Origin: Serratia surfactantfaciens
GTDB lineage: Bacteria; Pseudomonadota; Gammaproteobacteria; Enterobacterales; Enterobacteriaceae
NCBI RefSeq assembly: GCF_001642805.2
Contig: NZ_CP016948.1
Location: forward strand, 3,720,001 to 3,784,000
Reading direction: 5' to 3'
Length of the DNA stretch: 64,000 bases
Made by a program: the position numbers and the translations under genes
Shown here: positions 50,404-61,370 of the stretch, in pieces
Layout: the number at the start of each line of letters is the position of its first letter
Numbering within the stretch: position 1 is the stretch's first letter
The notes under the pieces: model-generated
The model's database searches: none
What the model was told of the DNA's origin: nothing
What the model saw: the letters and a program-made list of their open reading frames with translations, nothing else

Positions 50404-52677
50404 TTACTCTTCGCTGTCGCCGCCCGCAGCCCGCACCGGCGCATCCACTTCGACGCGATCGATGCGCTGCAGGCCGCGCGGCAGCTGGGTGCCTTTGCGG
50501 CCGCGTTCCGCACGGAATTTCTGCAGATCTTCAGGACGCAGCGTCAGCTTGCGTTTGCCGACGTGCAGCGTGACGGAGGCCTGCGGCGGCAGGACGAACA
50601 GCCAGGCCAGTTTGTCTTCGCCGGCCGCGGCCTGCGCCGCCGGAATGGAGACGATCTTGTTGCCCTTGCCCTTCGACAGCTGCGGCAGATCGGCGACCGG
50701 GAACATCAGCATGCGCCCGGCGGCGGTGATCGACAGCAGCATGTCGTCTGCGCCGTGGATCTCCATCGGCGGCAGCGCTCTGGCGTTGTCCGGCAGCGTG
50801 ATCATCACCTTGCCGGCGCGGTTGCGCGCCACCAGATCGTTGAAGGTGCAAACGAAGCCGTAACCGGCGTCGGAGGCCATCAACAGTTTCTGATCGTCGG
50901 CCGCCATTAGCACCTGTTCAATGGTGGCGCCCGGCGGCGGCGTCAGCTTGCCGGTCAACGGCTCGCCCTGCCCGCGCGCCGAAGGCAGCGTCATCGGATC
51001 GAGCGCATAGCTGCGCCCGGTAGAGTCGATGAACACCACCGGCTGGTTGCTCTTGCCGCGCGCCGCGCCACGGAAGCTGTCGCCGGCCTTGTAGCTCAAA
51101 CCGCTCGGATCGATATCGTGACCCTTGGCGCTGCGCACCCAGCCCATTTCCGACAGCACGATGGTTACCGGCTCGGACGGCACGAAGTCGTGCTCGCTCA
51201 TTGCCTTGGCTTCCGCACGCTCGGTCAGCGGCGAACGGCGATCGTCGCCGTAGGTCTGCGCGTCGGCCTGGATCTCTTTCTTAATCAGCGTGTTCAGCTT
51301 GCGCTCGGACGCCAGCAGCGCCTGCAGCTGATCGCGCTCTTTCGCCAGCTCATCCTGTTCGCCGCGGATCTTGACCTCTTCCAGCTTGGCCAGGTGACGC
51401 AGTTTCAGCTCGAGGATCGCTTCCGCCTGGGTGTCGGAGATGCCGAAACGCTGCATCAGCACTGGCTTCGGTTCATCCTCGCTGCGGATGATGTGGATCA
51501 CCTCGTCGATGTTGAGGAACGCCACCAGCAAACCTTCGAGGATATGCAGGCGCTTCAGCACCTTCTCGAGGCGGTAGTTCAGGCGGCGGCGCACCGTATC
51601 GCGACGGTAGGCCAGCCATTCGGTGAGGATCTCCACCAGCCCTTTCACCTGCGGGCGGTTGTCCAGACCGATCATGTTCATGTTGATGCGGTAGCTGCGT
51701 TCCAGATCGGTAGTGGCGAACAGGTGATTCATCACCTGCTCCAGATCGATGCGGTTGGAGCGCGGCACGATCACCAGACGCGTCGGGTTTTCGTGGTCGG
51801 ACTCATCGCGCAGATCTTCAACCATCGGCAACTTTTTAGCGCGCATCTGACTGGCGATCTGCTCCAGCACCTTGGCACCGGACACCTGGTGCGGCAAGGC
51901 GGTGATCACCGCGCTGCCGTCTTCTTTCTTCCACACGGCGCGCATGCGCACCGAACCGCGGCCGCTCTGGTAGATCTTACGAATTTCATCGCGCGGGGTG
52001 ATGATCTCGGCTTCGGTCGGGAAGTCCGGCCCCTGCACGAATTCGAGCAGATCGTCGAGTGAAGCGCCCGGCTTGTCGAGCAGCGCCACCGCAGCGGCGG
52101 CGACTTCGCGCACGTTATGCGGCGGAATATCGGTCGCCATGCCGACCGCGATGCCGGTGGTGCCGTTCAGCAGGATGTTCGGCAGACGCGCCGGCAGCAT
52201 CTTCGGCTCTTGCAGCGTACCGTCGAAGTTCGGGATCCAGTCGACCGTGCCCTGACCCAGTTCGGCCAGCAACACTTCGGCGTATTTGGACAGGCGCGAT
52301 TCGGTATAACGCATCGCCGCGAACGACTTGGGATCGTCCGGCGCACCCCAGTTCCCCTGGCCGTCCACCAGCGGATAGCGGTACGAGAACGGCTGCGCCA
52401 TCAGCACCATGGCTTCATAACACGCGCTGTCGCCGTGCGGGTGGTATTTACCCAACACGTCGCCCACGGTACGGGCGGATTTTTTGAATTTGGCGCTGTT
52501 GTTCAGCCCCAGCTCAGACATGGCGTAGATGATGCGGCGTTGTACCGGCTTCAAACCGTCGCCAATGTACGGCAACGCCCGATCCATGATGACGTACATG
52601 GAATAGTTCAGATAGGCGTTTTCAGTGAATGTGTGCAGCGGTAAACGCTCTACACCGTCATGAGTCAGATCACTCAT
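50404..52677 (-). CDS. parC: DNA topoisomerase IV subunit A
   Basis: The DNA-cleaving subunit of topoisomerase IV, 757 residues, which decatenates daughter chromosomes. The catalytic tyrosine is in [12 protein letters not shown] (residue about 124). The quinolone-resistance region reads [12 protein letters not shown], so the residues equivalent to E. coli Ser80 and Glu84 (here about 84 and 88) are wild type. The C-terminal beta-pinwheel is complete. Four extra residues near the N-terminus relative to E. coli are seen. Confidence 0.97.
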   Translation of the reverse strand: MSDLTHDGVERLPLHTFTENAYLNYSMYVIMDRALPYIGDGLKPVQRRIIYAMSELGLNNSAKFKKSARTVGDVLGKYHPHGDSACYEAMVLMAQPFSYRYPLVDGQGNWGAPDDPKSFAAMRYTESRLSKYAEVLLAELGQGTVDWIPNFDGTLQEPKMLPARLPNILLNGTTGIAVGMATDIPPHNVREVAAAAVALLDKPGASLDDLLEFVQGPDFPTEAEIITPRDEIRKIYQSGRGSVRMRAVWKKEDGSAVITALPHQVSGAKVLEQIASQMRAKKLPMVEDLRDESDHENPTRLVIVPRSNRIDLEQVMNHLFATTDLERSYRINMNMIGLDNRPQVKGLVEILTEWLAYRRDTVRRRLNYRLEKVLKRLHILEGLLVAFLNIDEVIHIIRSEDEPKPVLMQRFGISDTQAEAILELKLRHLAKLEEVKIRGEQDELAKERDQLQALLASERKLNTLIKKEIQADAQTYGDDRRSPLTERAEAKAMSEHDFVPSEPVTIVLSEMGWVRSAKGHDIDPSGLSYKAGDSFRGAARGKSNQPVVFIDSTGRSYALDPMTLPSARGQGEPLTGKLTPPPGATIEQVLMAADDQKLLMASDAGYGFVCTFNDLVARNRAGKVMITLPDNARALPPMEIHGADDMLLSITAAGRMLMFPVADLPQLSKGKGNKIVSIPAAQAAAGEDKLAWLFVLPPQASVTLHVGKRKLTLRPEDLQKFRAERGRKGTQLPRGLQRIDRVEVDAPVRAAGGDSEE

Positions 52678-53002
52678 TACTCAATTATCCTCAGACCGTG
52701 GCTTGGCAATCCCTTGGACGACAAAAGGCATCGCTTGTCGATTCTGCCCGCGATAGTAACCCATCTGCGGGGTAGCTGTCACAGTTGGCGCAAGGATCGC
52801 CGGCGACGGCCGGTTGCGCTATGCGGTTTATGCAAAATTTCGCTCTCTGGCGGCCTGTTTATTGACTGACAGTCAACACTGTTGTGCGCCAGATCGCATT
52901 TTTACCTGCGCGGCTAACGATTACACTCATCGCCAGCTAGGTAGTTTCCCCCTTTGCGGCGGGAAGCATGCCATATCTTAACTCTGACGGGAGCCGCGAA
53001 AG
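52678..53002. other. Divergent region parC-mdaB
   Basis: No gene in 325 bases. It holds the parC promoter side and, nearer mdaB, the palindrome TTGACTGACAGTCAA at 52862-52876. Nothing else distinct is seen. Confidence 0.6.
52862..52876. promoter_or_regulatory. Palindromic TetR-type operator candidate before mdaB
   Basis: TTGACTG-A-CAGTCAA is a perfect 7-bp-arm palindrome with a one-base centre, a form common among TetR-family operators. It lies 127 bases before the mdaB start, and its TTGACT may double as a -35 element. No TetR gene is adjacent. Confidence 0.45.
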
Positions 53003-53584
53003 ATGAGCAATATCCTGATTATCAACGCTAAAAAGCAATTCGGCCATTCTAACGGCGAACTCAACCAAACCCTGAGCGACGTGGCGGAAAGCTTCCTGCG
53101 CGATCTGCAGCACGATGTGCAGGTCACCGTGGTCGACGACGGCTATGACATCGAGGCCGAAGTACAGAAATACCTGTGGGCCGACGCGGTCATCTATCAG
53201 ATGCCGGGCTGGTGGATGGGCGAGCCCTGGATCCTGAAAAAGTACATCGATGAAGTGTTCACCGCCGGTCACGGCAGCCTGTACGCCAGCGACGGCCGCA
53301 CCCGCACCGATGCAGGTAAAAAATACGGCTCCGGCGGCCTGATTCAGGGCAAGAAATACCTGCTGAGCCTGACCTGGAACGCCCCGCTGGAAGCTTTCAC
53401 CGATCCCGACCAGTTTTTCCACGGCGTCGGCGTCGATGGCGTTTATCTGCACTTCCACAAAGCCAATCAGTTCCTGGGGATGGAAGCGCTGCCGACCTTT
53501 ATCTGCAATGACGTGATAAAACAACCGGATATCGAAACGGATATCGCACGTTATCGCGAGCATCTAGCGAAAATTTTTGCTTAA
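53003..53584 (+). CDS. mdaB: NADPH:quinone oxidoreductase MdaB
   Basis: A flavodoxin-fold FAD enzyme of 193 residues that reduces quinones by two electrons, protecting from redox cycling. MSNILIINAKKQFGHSNG opens the flavin-binding fold, and MPGWWMGEPWILKKYIDEV near residues 72-90 matches the family. The C-terminal FICNDVIKQPDIE is also typical. The quinol monooxygenase ygiN follows after 33 bases, as in E. coli. Confidence 0.94.
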   Translation: MSNILIINAKKQFGHSNGELNQTLSDVAESFLRDLQHDVQVTVVDDGYDIEAEVQKYLWADAVIYQMPGWWMGEPWILKKYIDEVFTAGHGSLYASDGRTRTDAGKKYGSGGLIQGKKYLLSLTWNAPLEAFTDPDQFFHGVGVDGVYLHFHKANQFLGMEALPTFICNDVIKQPDIETDIARYREHLAKIFA

Positions 53585-53617
53585 CTGAACCAGAATATCT
53601 TCATTAACGAGGCAAGC

Positions 53618-53926
53618 ATGATCACTGTAATTGCAGAAATCAAAGCCAAACCGGGCCACCGCGCCACCGTACTGCAAGCCATTGAAAAATTGGTGCCGCT
53701 GGTGCTGGCGGAAGAAGGTTGCGGCGAATATACGCCGATGATCGACAGCAATACCCAAGCCCCCTGGCAGAAGCTGTCGCCGGATTCGGTATTCATGCTG
53801 GAGAAATGGGAAAGCATGGCGCATCTGGAAAAACACCTGGCGATTGAGCACATGCTCAAACACCGCGACACCATCAAGGACAGCGTGCTGGGCACCGAGA
53901 TCTACATTCTGGAAAACGCCCTGTAA
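53618..53926 (+). CDS. ygiN: Quinol monooxygenase YgiN
   Basis: A 102-residue antibiotic-biosynthesis-monooxygenase (ABM) domain protein, dimeric ferredoxin-like fold, which oxidises quinols such as menadiol made by MdaB. EIKAKPGHRATVL near residue 6 and FMLEKWESMAHLEKHL near 63 are the usual conserved parts. It forms a quinone redox-cycle pair with mdaB. Confidence 0.93.
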   Translation: MITVIAEIKAKPGHRATVLQAIEKLVPLVLAEEGCGEYTPMIDSNTQAPWQKLSPDSVFMLEKWESMAHLEKHLAIEHMLKHRDTIKDSVLGTEIYILENAL

Positions 53927-53934
53927 ACCCCGCC

Positions 53935-54831
53935 TTATAACGTCTGCGCGTCGATGTGCGCGCTGACGTAGTCAAGAAAACAGGTGATGCGCGCCGCCAA
54001 TTGCGTATTGCGGTAATAAACGGCATTGATCGGCTGGCGCACGTCCAGCGTCTCCTGTTCCAGCAACGTCACCAGCCGGCCCTCTTCACGATCGCGGCGG
54101 GTCATGAAGTCTGCCAGCTGTACGATCCCCTCGCCTCGCAGCGCCAATTGCCGCAGCGTTTCACCGCTGGATGCAGCCAGGGTTGGCGTGATGGTGAAAT
54201 GTGGCGCCTGGCGATAACGCAATGGCCACTGGTTCAGCGATTCCGGCTGGGTAAAACCCAGCAGGCAATGATGATGCAGCTCATCCACGCTCTGCGGCAC
54301 ACCGCACCGCTGCAGATAAGCCGGGCTGGCGAGAATGCGCAGTCGGCTGGCCCCCAGCGCGCGCGCGTGAATGGTCGAATCACGCAGCACGCCGATGCGA
54401 ATGGCGATATCCGTGCGTTTTTCCAGCAGATCGATAATCAGGTTGTCGGTGTTCAATTCGAGCGAAATTTGCGGATAGCGTTCTCTGAACCCGGCCACCA
54501 TCGGCACGATGACGTGCTCCATGAAAGGCGCGGCCGCGTTGATCCGCAACCGCCCGGCTGGCATTTGCCGGCGCACCGCCATTTGCTCCTCGGCATTTTC
54601 CACCGAGCTGATGATCGTACGCGCATGGCTCAGGAAACTCTGCCCCTCTTCGGTCAGCTCTAAGCGACGCGTCGTGCGGCGCATCAGGGTGGTATCGAGC
54701 TTGTTCTCCAGGCGGCTGAGCGCGCGGCTGATGCCGGAGGTGGTCTGGCCGAGCTGATCGGCGGCGGAGGTAATGGAGCCGCTGTCGACCACCGAGGTGA
54801 ACGCCAGCAATTCTTCGAGCGTGATCTTCAT
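53935..54831 (-). CDS. LysR-type transcriptional regulator
   Basis: A 298-residue LysR-type regulator with an N-terminal helix-turn-helix (SGSITSAADQLGQTTSGISRAL) and a C-terminal sensing domain of the broad CrgA-like group (FMEHVIVPMVAGFRERYP, RTDIAIRIG). It is convergent with ygiN, separated by eight bases. The target is not evident from position; mdaB-ygiN is nearby but not divergent. Confidence 0.85.
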   Translation of the reverse strand: MKITLEELLAFTSVVDSGSITSAADQLGQTTSGISRALSRLENKLDTTLMRRTTRRLELTEEGQSFLSHARTIISSVENAEEQMAVRRQMPAGRLRINAAAPFMEHVIVPMVAGFRERYPQISLELNTDNLIIDLLEKRTDIAIRIGVLRDSTIHARALGASRLRILASPAYLQRCGVPQSVDELHHHCLLGFTQPESLNQWPLRYRQAPHFTITPTLAASSGETLRQLALRGEGIVQLADFMTRRDREEGRLVTLLEQETLDVRQPINAVYYRNTQLAARITCFLDYVSAHIDAQTL

Positions 54832-54919
54832 GCACTCCGCCCCAGGTTATCGGGCGCCGCATGAACGCCCTGCGGGAAAGCAGGCCCGACGAACCGCCGG
54901 GCCAGGGTCAGGGTCAGGC

Positions 54920-56821
<1,902 letters not shown>

Positions 56822-56861
56822 TTATTTTTTCGTGGTTAAAGGGAGGTGCCGGAACGGTCCG

Positions 56862-57446
56862 TCAGACCGCGTTTAGCCCTAAAAAATCCACAATCTGGGG
56901 GAAGTAGTGCTCGAAACCGACGAAGGCGTGGTTTCCACCCGACTCCACCGTTTGCCGACACGCGGTGTAATACGCCACTGCCTGGCCGTAATCGAGAATT
57001 TCATCGCCCGTTTGTTGCAGCAGCCAGATTAAATCCGGCGACTCCAAAGGATCGATCTGCATCACTTTCAGATCGTAAACGTGCCGAGACTCTAACACAT
57101 ATTGCTGGCCGGTGTAGGGGTTCTCGTTGGCGCCGAGGTAGTCGACCAGCAGCTCAAACGGCTTGACCGCCGGGTTGACCACCACCGCCGGCAGCGAAAA
57201 ACACTGCGACAGCCAGGTGGCGTAATAGCCGCCCAGCGATGAGCCCACCAGCCCGAGCGTTTGCCCGGCGCGTTCCAGCACCAGGTTCTCCAGCATCTCG
57301 GCGGCCTCCGCCGGAAACGCCGGCAGCTGCGGCACCAGCATCTCGATATCGGGATGACGCTCGGCCAGCCAGGCCTTGAAGGCCACCGCCTTGGCCGACT
57401 GCGGCGAGCTGTTGAAACCGTGCAGGTAGAGCAGTGTCGAAGGCAT
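56862..57446 (-). CDS. yqiA: Esterase YqiA
   Basis: A 194-residue alpha/beta-hydrolase of the UPF0227 family with activity on acyl esters in E. coli. [16 protein letters not shown] near residues 5-20 gives the oxyanion region and [10 protein letters not shown] near 68 the nucleophile serine; GGNHAF near 170 provides histidine. The start ATG shares its A with the cpdA stop codon (TGATG), indicating coupling. An open frame further upstream in cpdA is rejected. Confidence 0.92.
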   Translation of the reverse strand: MPSTLLYLHGFNSSPQSAKAVAFKAWLAERHPDIEMLVPQLPAFPAEAAEMLENLVLERAGQTLGLVGSSLGGYYATWLSQCFSLPAVVVNPAVKPFELLVDYLGANENPYTGQQYVLESRHVYDLKVMQIDPLESPDLIWLLQQTGDEILDYGQAVAYYTACRQTVESGGNHAFVGFEHYFPQIVDFLGLNAV

Positions 57447-58273
57447 CAGTATCCATCCGAGTCCATATCGGGGCGGAAGTCGTCGTTTTCCAGGCGGAAC
57501 ACCTGCGTCTCGACGCGGCCGTCCGGCAGCAGATCGAGGTAGCGCCAACCGGGAGAGACGTCGTCGATGGTAAAGTTAGTGCAGTGCGGCTTGAATTGCA
57601 CGCAGGTGGACGGCGTCGCCAGCAGACGCCGGCCTTGCCATTCCAGATCCAAATCCTGGTGAATGTGCCCGCACACCACGGTGTTCACTTTCGGGTAGCG
57701 CAGCAGGATCGCCCCCAGCATATGCGGGTTGCGCAGGCTGTGCTGATCGAGCCAGGTACAGCCGGAAGGCAGCGGATGATGGTGCAACAGCAACAGCGTA
57801 TAGCGCTCGGGGTGAGCCTGCAGGCAGCGCTCCATCCATTCGAGCTGGTATTCGCTCAATTCGCCGTGCGGTACGCCGAATACCTGGCTGTCCAACATCA
57901 GCACCTGCCAGCTGTCGCCCAGCAACACCTGCTTGGAAGGGGCGATGCCAGCGGCGGCCAACGCGTCGACCATCGCCGGTTGAAAATCGTGGTTGCCCGG
58001 CAGCCACACGCAGGGAGCCGGCAGTTGCGCAATGCCGGCGGCAAAGTGGCGGTACGCCGCCTGCGAATGATCCTGCGCCAAATCTCCCGTGGCGACGATC
58101 AGATCGACATCGCGGCGCTGCGCCTGAATGGCCTCCAGCACCGCGTGATAACTGCGATAGGTATTGATGCCGAGCAGCGTCTCGTGTTCGCCGGCAAAAA
58201 GGTGGGTATCTGTTATTTGTAGAATCCTGACCGCGGCCCCACTCGCCACAGGCAGTTTAAACAGGCTTTCCAA
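57446..58273 (-). CDS. cpdA: 3',5'-Cyclic-AMP phosphodiesterase
   Basis: A class III metallophosphodiesterase of 275 residues that hydrolyses cAMP to AMP. All metal motifs are present: QITDTHLF near residue 20, [10 protein letters not shown] near 61, LPGNHDF near 92, HHHPLPSG near 163 and GHIHQDL near 202. It may link cAMP level to CRP-controlled genes such as scr. Coupled to yqiA. Confidence 0.95.
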   Translation of the reverse strand: MESLFKLPVASGAAVRILQITDTHLFAGEHETLLGINTYRSYHAVLEAIQAQRRDVDLIVATGDLAQDHSQAAYRHFAAGIAQLPAPCVWLPGNHDFQPAMVDALAAAGIAPSKQVLLGDSWQVLMLDSQVFGVPHGELSEYQLEWMERCLQAHPERYTLLLLHHHPLPSGCTWLDQHSLRNPHMLGAILLRYPKVNTVVCGHIHQDLDLEWQGRRLLATPSTCVQFKPHCTNFTIDDVSPGWRYLDLLPDGRVETQVFRLENDDFRPDMDSDGY

Positions 58274-58300
58274 ATGGTGTCCTTTGTTATTTCAGTCTGT

Positions 58301-58726
58301 CTAACAAACCGGAACCGCCATCGCTCCATGCGCCAAACAGTAGCGCAGCCAATCAGCAAGAAACTGGTTAATTTGATGCTTTTCGTCGCGTTGATGCAAC
58401 TTTTTATTAGGATAATCATAACGCGCTTTAAAGCGGTAGATCTGCTGACTGGAACACACTTCCGCAACCATGGCGTCATGGTATAACCGCACCGTCATCG
58501 CGGGCAGGCTCCAGTAGCTGACCGCCGGAAAAATCTGCTCGATCTCCACCAGCGACGTGTAACGCGTGGACTCAACGATGGTCAAACGATAGCCGGCGCC
58601 GTTCACCTGATAAGTTACCGTTTCACCCGCTTCGTCGTTGCGCGGCAGCAAGCGGCGCAATTGCGCGAAGTTGGTTTCGCACAATCTCATCATTTCGGGG
58701 AAATCAGGGGTATAGCGCTGTTTCAT
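58301..58726 (-). CDS. yqiB: DUF1249 protein YqiB
   Basis: A 141-residue protein of unknown function, conserved next to nudF and cpdA in enterobacteria. The sequence is very close to E. coli YqiB, for instance [13 protein letters not shown] at the start and [20 protein letters not shown] in the middle. The ATG at 58726 overlaps the nudF stop (TAATG). No catalytic motif is recognised. Confidence 0.92.
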   Translation of the reverse strand: MKQRYTPDFPEMMRLCETNFAQLRRLLPRNDEAGETVTYQVNGAGYRLTIVESTRYTSLVEIEQIFPAVSYWSLPAMTVRLYHDAMVAEVCSSQQIYRFKARYDYPNKKLHQRDEKHQINQFLADWLRYCLAHGAMAVPVC

Positions 58727-59358
58727 TAGTTGGCCCACTCTTTTCTCAACGATTCATGGTGCAACGCCAGCCATTGCAATGCAATCACTGATGCGGCGTT
58801 ATCGATCGCGCCCTCTTCGACCCAACGGTAAGCCTGCTCGCGGCTGACCACGTGGACGCGGATATCTTCATGCTCTTCCGCCAGGCCGTGGATGCCTTCG
58901 GCGGTGCCGGCGTCCACCTCGCCGACCATGATCGACAGACGTTCGCTGGTGCCGCCGGGGCTCGCCAGGTAGCTCAGCACCGGTTTGCAACGTCCGACCA
59001 CCACGCCGGCCTCTTCCTGCGCTTCGCGGCGGCACACGTCTTCGACGCTTTCGCCGGTTTCGATCATACCCGCCACCATTTCCAGCAGCCAGGGCGAATT
59101 ACTGGTATCGACCGCGGCGATGCGCAGTTGTTCAATCAGCACGACTTCGTCGCGCACCGGATCGTAAGGCAGCAGCACCGCCGCATGGCCGCGCTCGAAA
59201 ATTTCACGCGTGATTTCAGGACTCATTTCGCCATTGAACAAGCGATGACGGAACCGGTATAAATTGAGTGAAAAAAAACCACGGTACAGCGTCTCGCGTG
59301 CAATAATCTCTACATCTTTTTTGTCGAAAGTGACGGGCGACGGCTGCGAACGGTTCAT
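58726..59358 (-). CDS. nudF: ADP-ribose pyrophosphatase
   Basis: A Nudix hydrolase of 210 residues that cleaves ADP-ribose to AMP and ribose 5-phosphate. The Nudix box runs through [20 protein letters not shown] and AGV near residues 97-119, complete in its glutamates. It is first in the nudF-yqiB-cpdA-yqiA-parE minus-strand cluster and divergent from tolC. Confidence 0.95.
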   Translation of the reverse strand: MNRSQPSPVTFDKKDVEIIARETLYRGFFSLNLYRFRHRLFNGEMSPEITREIFERGHAAVLLPYDPVRDEVVLIEQLRIAAVDTSNSPWLLEMVAGMIETGESVEDVCRREAQEEAGVVVGRCKPVLSYLASPGGTSERLSIMVGEVDAGTAEGIHGLAEEHEDIRVHVVSREQAYRWVEEGAIDNAASVIALQWLALHHESLRKEWAN

Positions 59359-59595
59359 TAGCGAATTCTCCTGCGTGAGTATGCCGATAAAATAAACGGT
59401 TTTGATGACAGAAACAGCGGGACTGTCCGCCGCGGCTTTATGTTAGGCTGTTTTTCGCCGCCGGATGCGGCACGTTTGTGCGCTCGCATGTAATAGTGGG
59501 AAACAATCCGGATTGTCAGCCATAATATCAGCTGCAGTCGACCCGGGCAGTACGTCAAGGTAAATAGGCGGTCTGAAAGGTAAAAGTTGCGCGAG

Positions 59596-59614
59596 ATGGC
59601 ACATTCAGCCACCT
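59596..59614 (+). promoter_or_regulatory. marbox-like site before tolC
   Basis: The 19-mer begins ATGGCACATTCAGCC and fits the MarA/SoxS/Rob consensus at about 12 of 14 specified positions. It ends 21 bases before the -10 element. Control of tolC by this regulator group is established in E. coli. Confidence 0.6.
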
Positions 59615-59632
59615 GATGCGCACCGCAGACTC

Positions 59633-59641
59633 TGCTAGAAT
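59633..59641 (+). promoter_or_regulatory. Extended -10 promoter of tolC
   Basis: TGCTAGAAT is an extended -10 element (TGn plus TAGAAT), 65 bases before the tolC start. A good -35 box is missing, as expected for an activator-assisted promoter with the marbox just upstream. Confidence 0.5.
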
Positions 59642-59705
59642 CGGCAACTATTTCGTCTATCGTCAGCGCTAACATAGCAATATTGCTGCACAACAAGGAA
59701 TGCAA

Positions 59706-61220
59706 ATGAAGAAACTGCTCCCCCTTCTTATCGGACTGAGCCTGGGCGGCTTCAGTGCAATGAGCCAGGCAGAGAACCTGCTGCAGGTCTACAAACAGGC
59801 CAGGGAAAGTAACCCGGATCTGCGCAAAAGTGCTGCTGACCGCGACGCCGCATTCGAAAAGATCAATGAAGCGCGCAGCCCGCTGTTGCCGCAGCTCGGC
59901 CTGAGCGCCGGTTACAACTACAATAACGGCTATCGCGACAGCAACGGCGTCAACAGCAATGTCACCAGCGCTTCGCTCGGCCTGACCCAAACCATTTTCG
60001 ACATGTCGAAATGGCGCGCGCTGACGCTGCAGGAAAAGACCGCCGGCATCTCCGACGTGACCTTCCAGACGGCGGAACAGCAGCTGATCCTCAACACCGC
60101 GACCGCCTATTTCAACGTGCTGAGCGCCATTGACACGCTCTCCTATACCCAGGCGAACAAACAAGCGGTTTACCGTACGTTGGATCAAACCACCCAGCGC
60201 TTCAACGTAGGCCTGGTGGCGATCACCGACGTGCAGAACGCCCGTTCCTCCTACGACACCGTGCTGGCGGCCGAAGTCACCGCCCGCAACAACCTGGACA
60301 ACGCGCTGGAAGCGCTGCGCCAGATCACCGGCACCTTCTATCCGGAGCTGGCCTCGCTGAATACCGATCGCTTCAGCACCCAGCGCCCGGAAGCGGTGAA
60401 CAACCTGCTGAAAGAAGCGGAAGCGCGCAACCTGAGCCTGCTGTCCGCCCGTCTGAGCCAGGACCTGGCGCGCGAGCAGATCCGCTCTGCGCAGACCGGT
60501 TATATGCCGACGGTCAACCTGAATGCGTCGACCGGGATCACCAATACCCGTTACAACGGTTCCGCCACTCACGACACGCTGAGCTCCAGCCGTTACAGCA
60601 ATTCTGATGCCGGCCAAAACCAGGTGGGCGTTTCGATCAGCCTGCCGCTGTACAGCGGCGGCGCAACCAACTCGCAGGTGGAACAGGCGCAGTACGGCTT
60701 TGTCGGCGCCAGCGAGCAGCTGGAAAGCGCCCACCGCGGCGTGGTGCAGACCGTGCGTTCGTCATTCAACAACGTCAACGCCTCGATCAGCAGCATCAAC
60801 GCCTACAAACAGGCGGTGATCTCCGCGCAGAGCTCTCTGGATGCGATGGAAGCCGGTTACCAGGTGGGTACCCGCACCATCGTCGACGTGCTGAACGCCA
60901 CCAGTACCCTGTATAACGCCAAGCAGCAGCTTTCCAGCGCGCGTTATACCTACCTGATCAACCAGTTGAACATCAAGTCGGCGCTCGGCACGCTGAACCA
61001 GAACGATCTGCTGACGCTGAACGGCGCACTGGGCAAACCGGTGTCGACCGCGCCTGACGCCGTCGCGCCGCAGAACCGTGCTCAGGACGCCTACGCGGAC
61101 GGCTATCAGGACAACGCGCCGATGCAACAGGTCGCCGCGCCTGCGCCAACCGCTACCCGCGCTGCCGCACCGGCCGTCAGCCAGCCGGTTCGCAACAGCG
61201 GCAACCCATTCCGCAACTGA
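59706..61220 (+). CDS. tolC: Outer-membrane efflux channel TolC
   Basis: The trimeric outer-membrane exit duct for AcrAB-type pumps and type I secretion, 504 residues. The signal peptide MKKLLPLLIGLSLGG... ends at SQA near residue 22. Two OEP repeats with SRNNL-type helical parts are seen, for example NARSSYDTVLAAEVTARNNL near 178 and the equivalent in the second repeat. The C-terminal tail after about 450 is Ala/Pro/Thr-rich, as in E. coli. An ATG at 59700 abuts AAGGA; the ATG at 59706 is six bases from it and matches the family. Confidence 0.96.
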   Translation: MKKLLPLLIGLSLGGFSAMSQAENLLQVYKQARESNPDLRKSAADRDAAFEKINEARSPLLPQLGLSAGYNYNNGYRDSNGVNSNVTSASLGLTQTIFDMSKWRALTLQEKTAGISDVTFQTAEQQLILNTATAYFNVLSAIDTLSYTQANKQAVYRTLDQTTQRFNVGLVAITDVQNARSSYDTVLAAEVTARNNLDNALEALRQITGTFYPELASLNTDRFSTQRPEAVNNLLKEAEARNLSLLSARLSQDLAREQIRSAQTGYMPTVNLNASTGITNTRYNGSATHDTLSSSRYSNSDAGQNQVGVSISLPLYSGGATNSQVEQAQYGFVGASEQLESAHRGVVQTVRSSFNNVNASISSINAYKQAVISAQSSLDAMEAGYQVGTRTIVDVLNATSTLYNAKQQLSSARYTYLINQLNIKSALGTLNQNDLLTLNGALGKPVSTAPDAVAPQNRAQDAYADGYQDNAPMQQVAAPAPTATRAAAPAVSQPVRNSGNPFRN

Positions 61221-61240
61221 TGCGCGCACGTTGATAAACA

Positions 61241-61274
61241 CGGGGTTCGGCCTGCGCCGCACCCCGTTTTTTTT
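61241..61274 (+). terminator. Terminator after tolC
   Basis: CGGGGT at 61241-61246 pairs with ACCCCG at 61261-61266, with an inner CGG/CCG extension, followed by eight T residues. It is a strong intrinsic terminator. Confidence 0.93.
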
Positions 61275-61370
61275 GCCCTATTTCCCCCGCTTCTGCCCAC
61301 CGCCTCACAGCCGCCGCTGCGCCAGGTGGTATCATCGTCACTCTCGTTTTCGCAGTCTGGATGAGGTTCG

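Larger units (their letters stand above)
59359..59705. other. Divergent region nudF-tolC
   Basis: No gene in 347 bases. The tolC half has a marbox-like site (59596-59614) and an extended -10 promoter (59633-59641). The nudF half shows no confident promoter. Confidence 0.6.
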
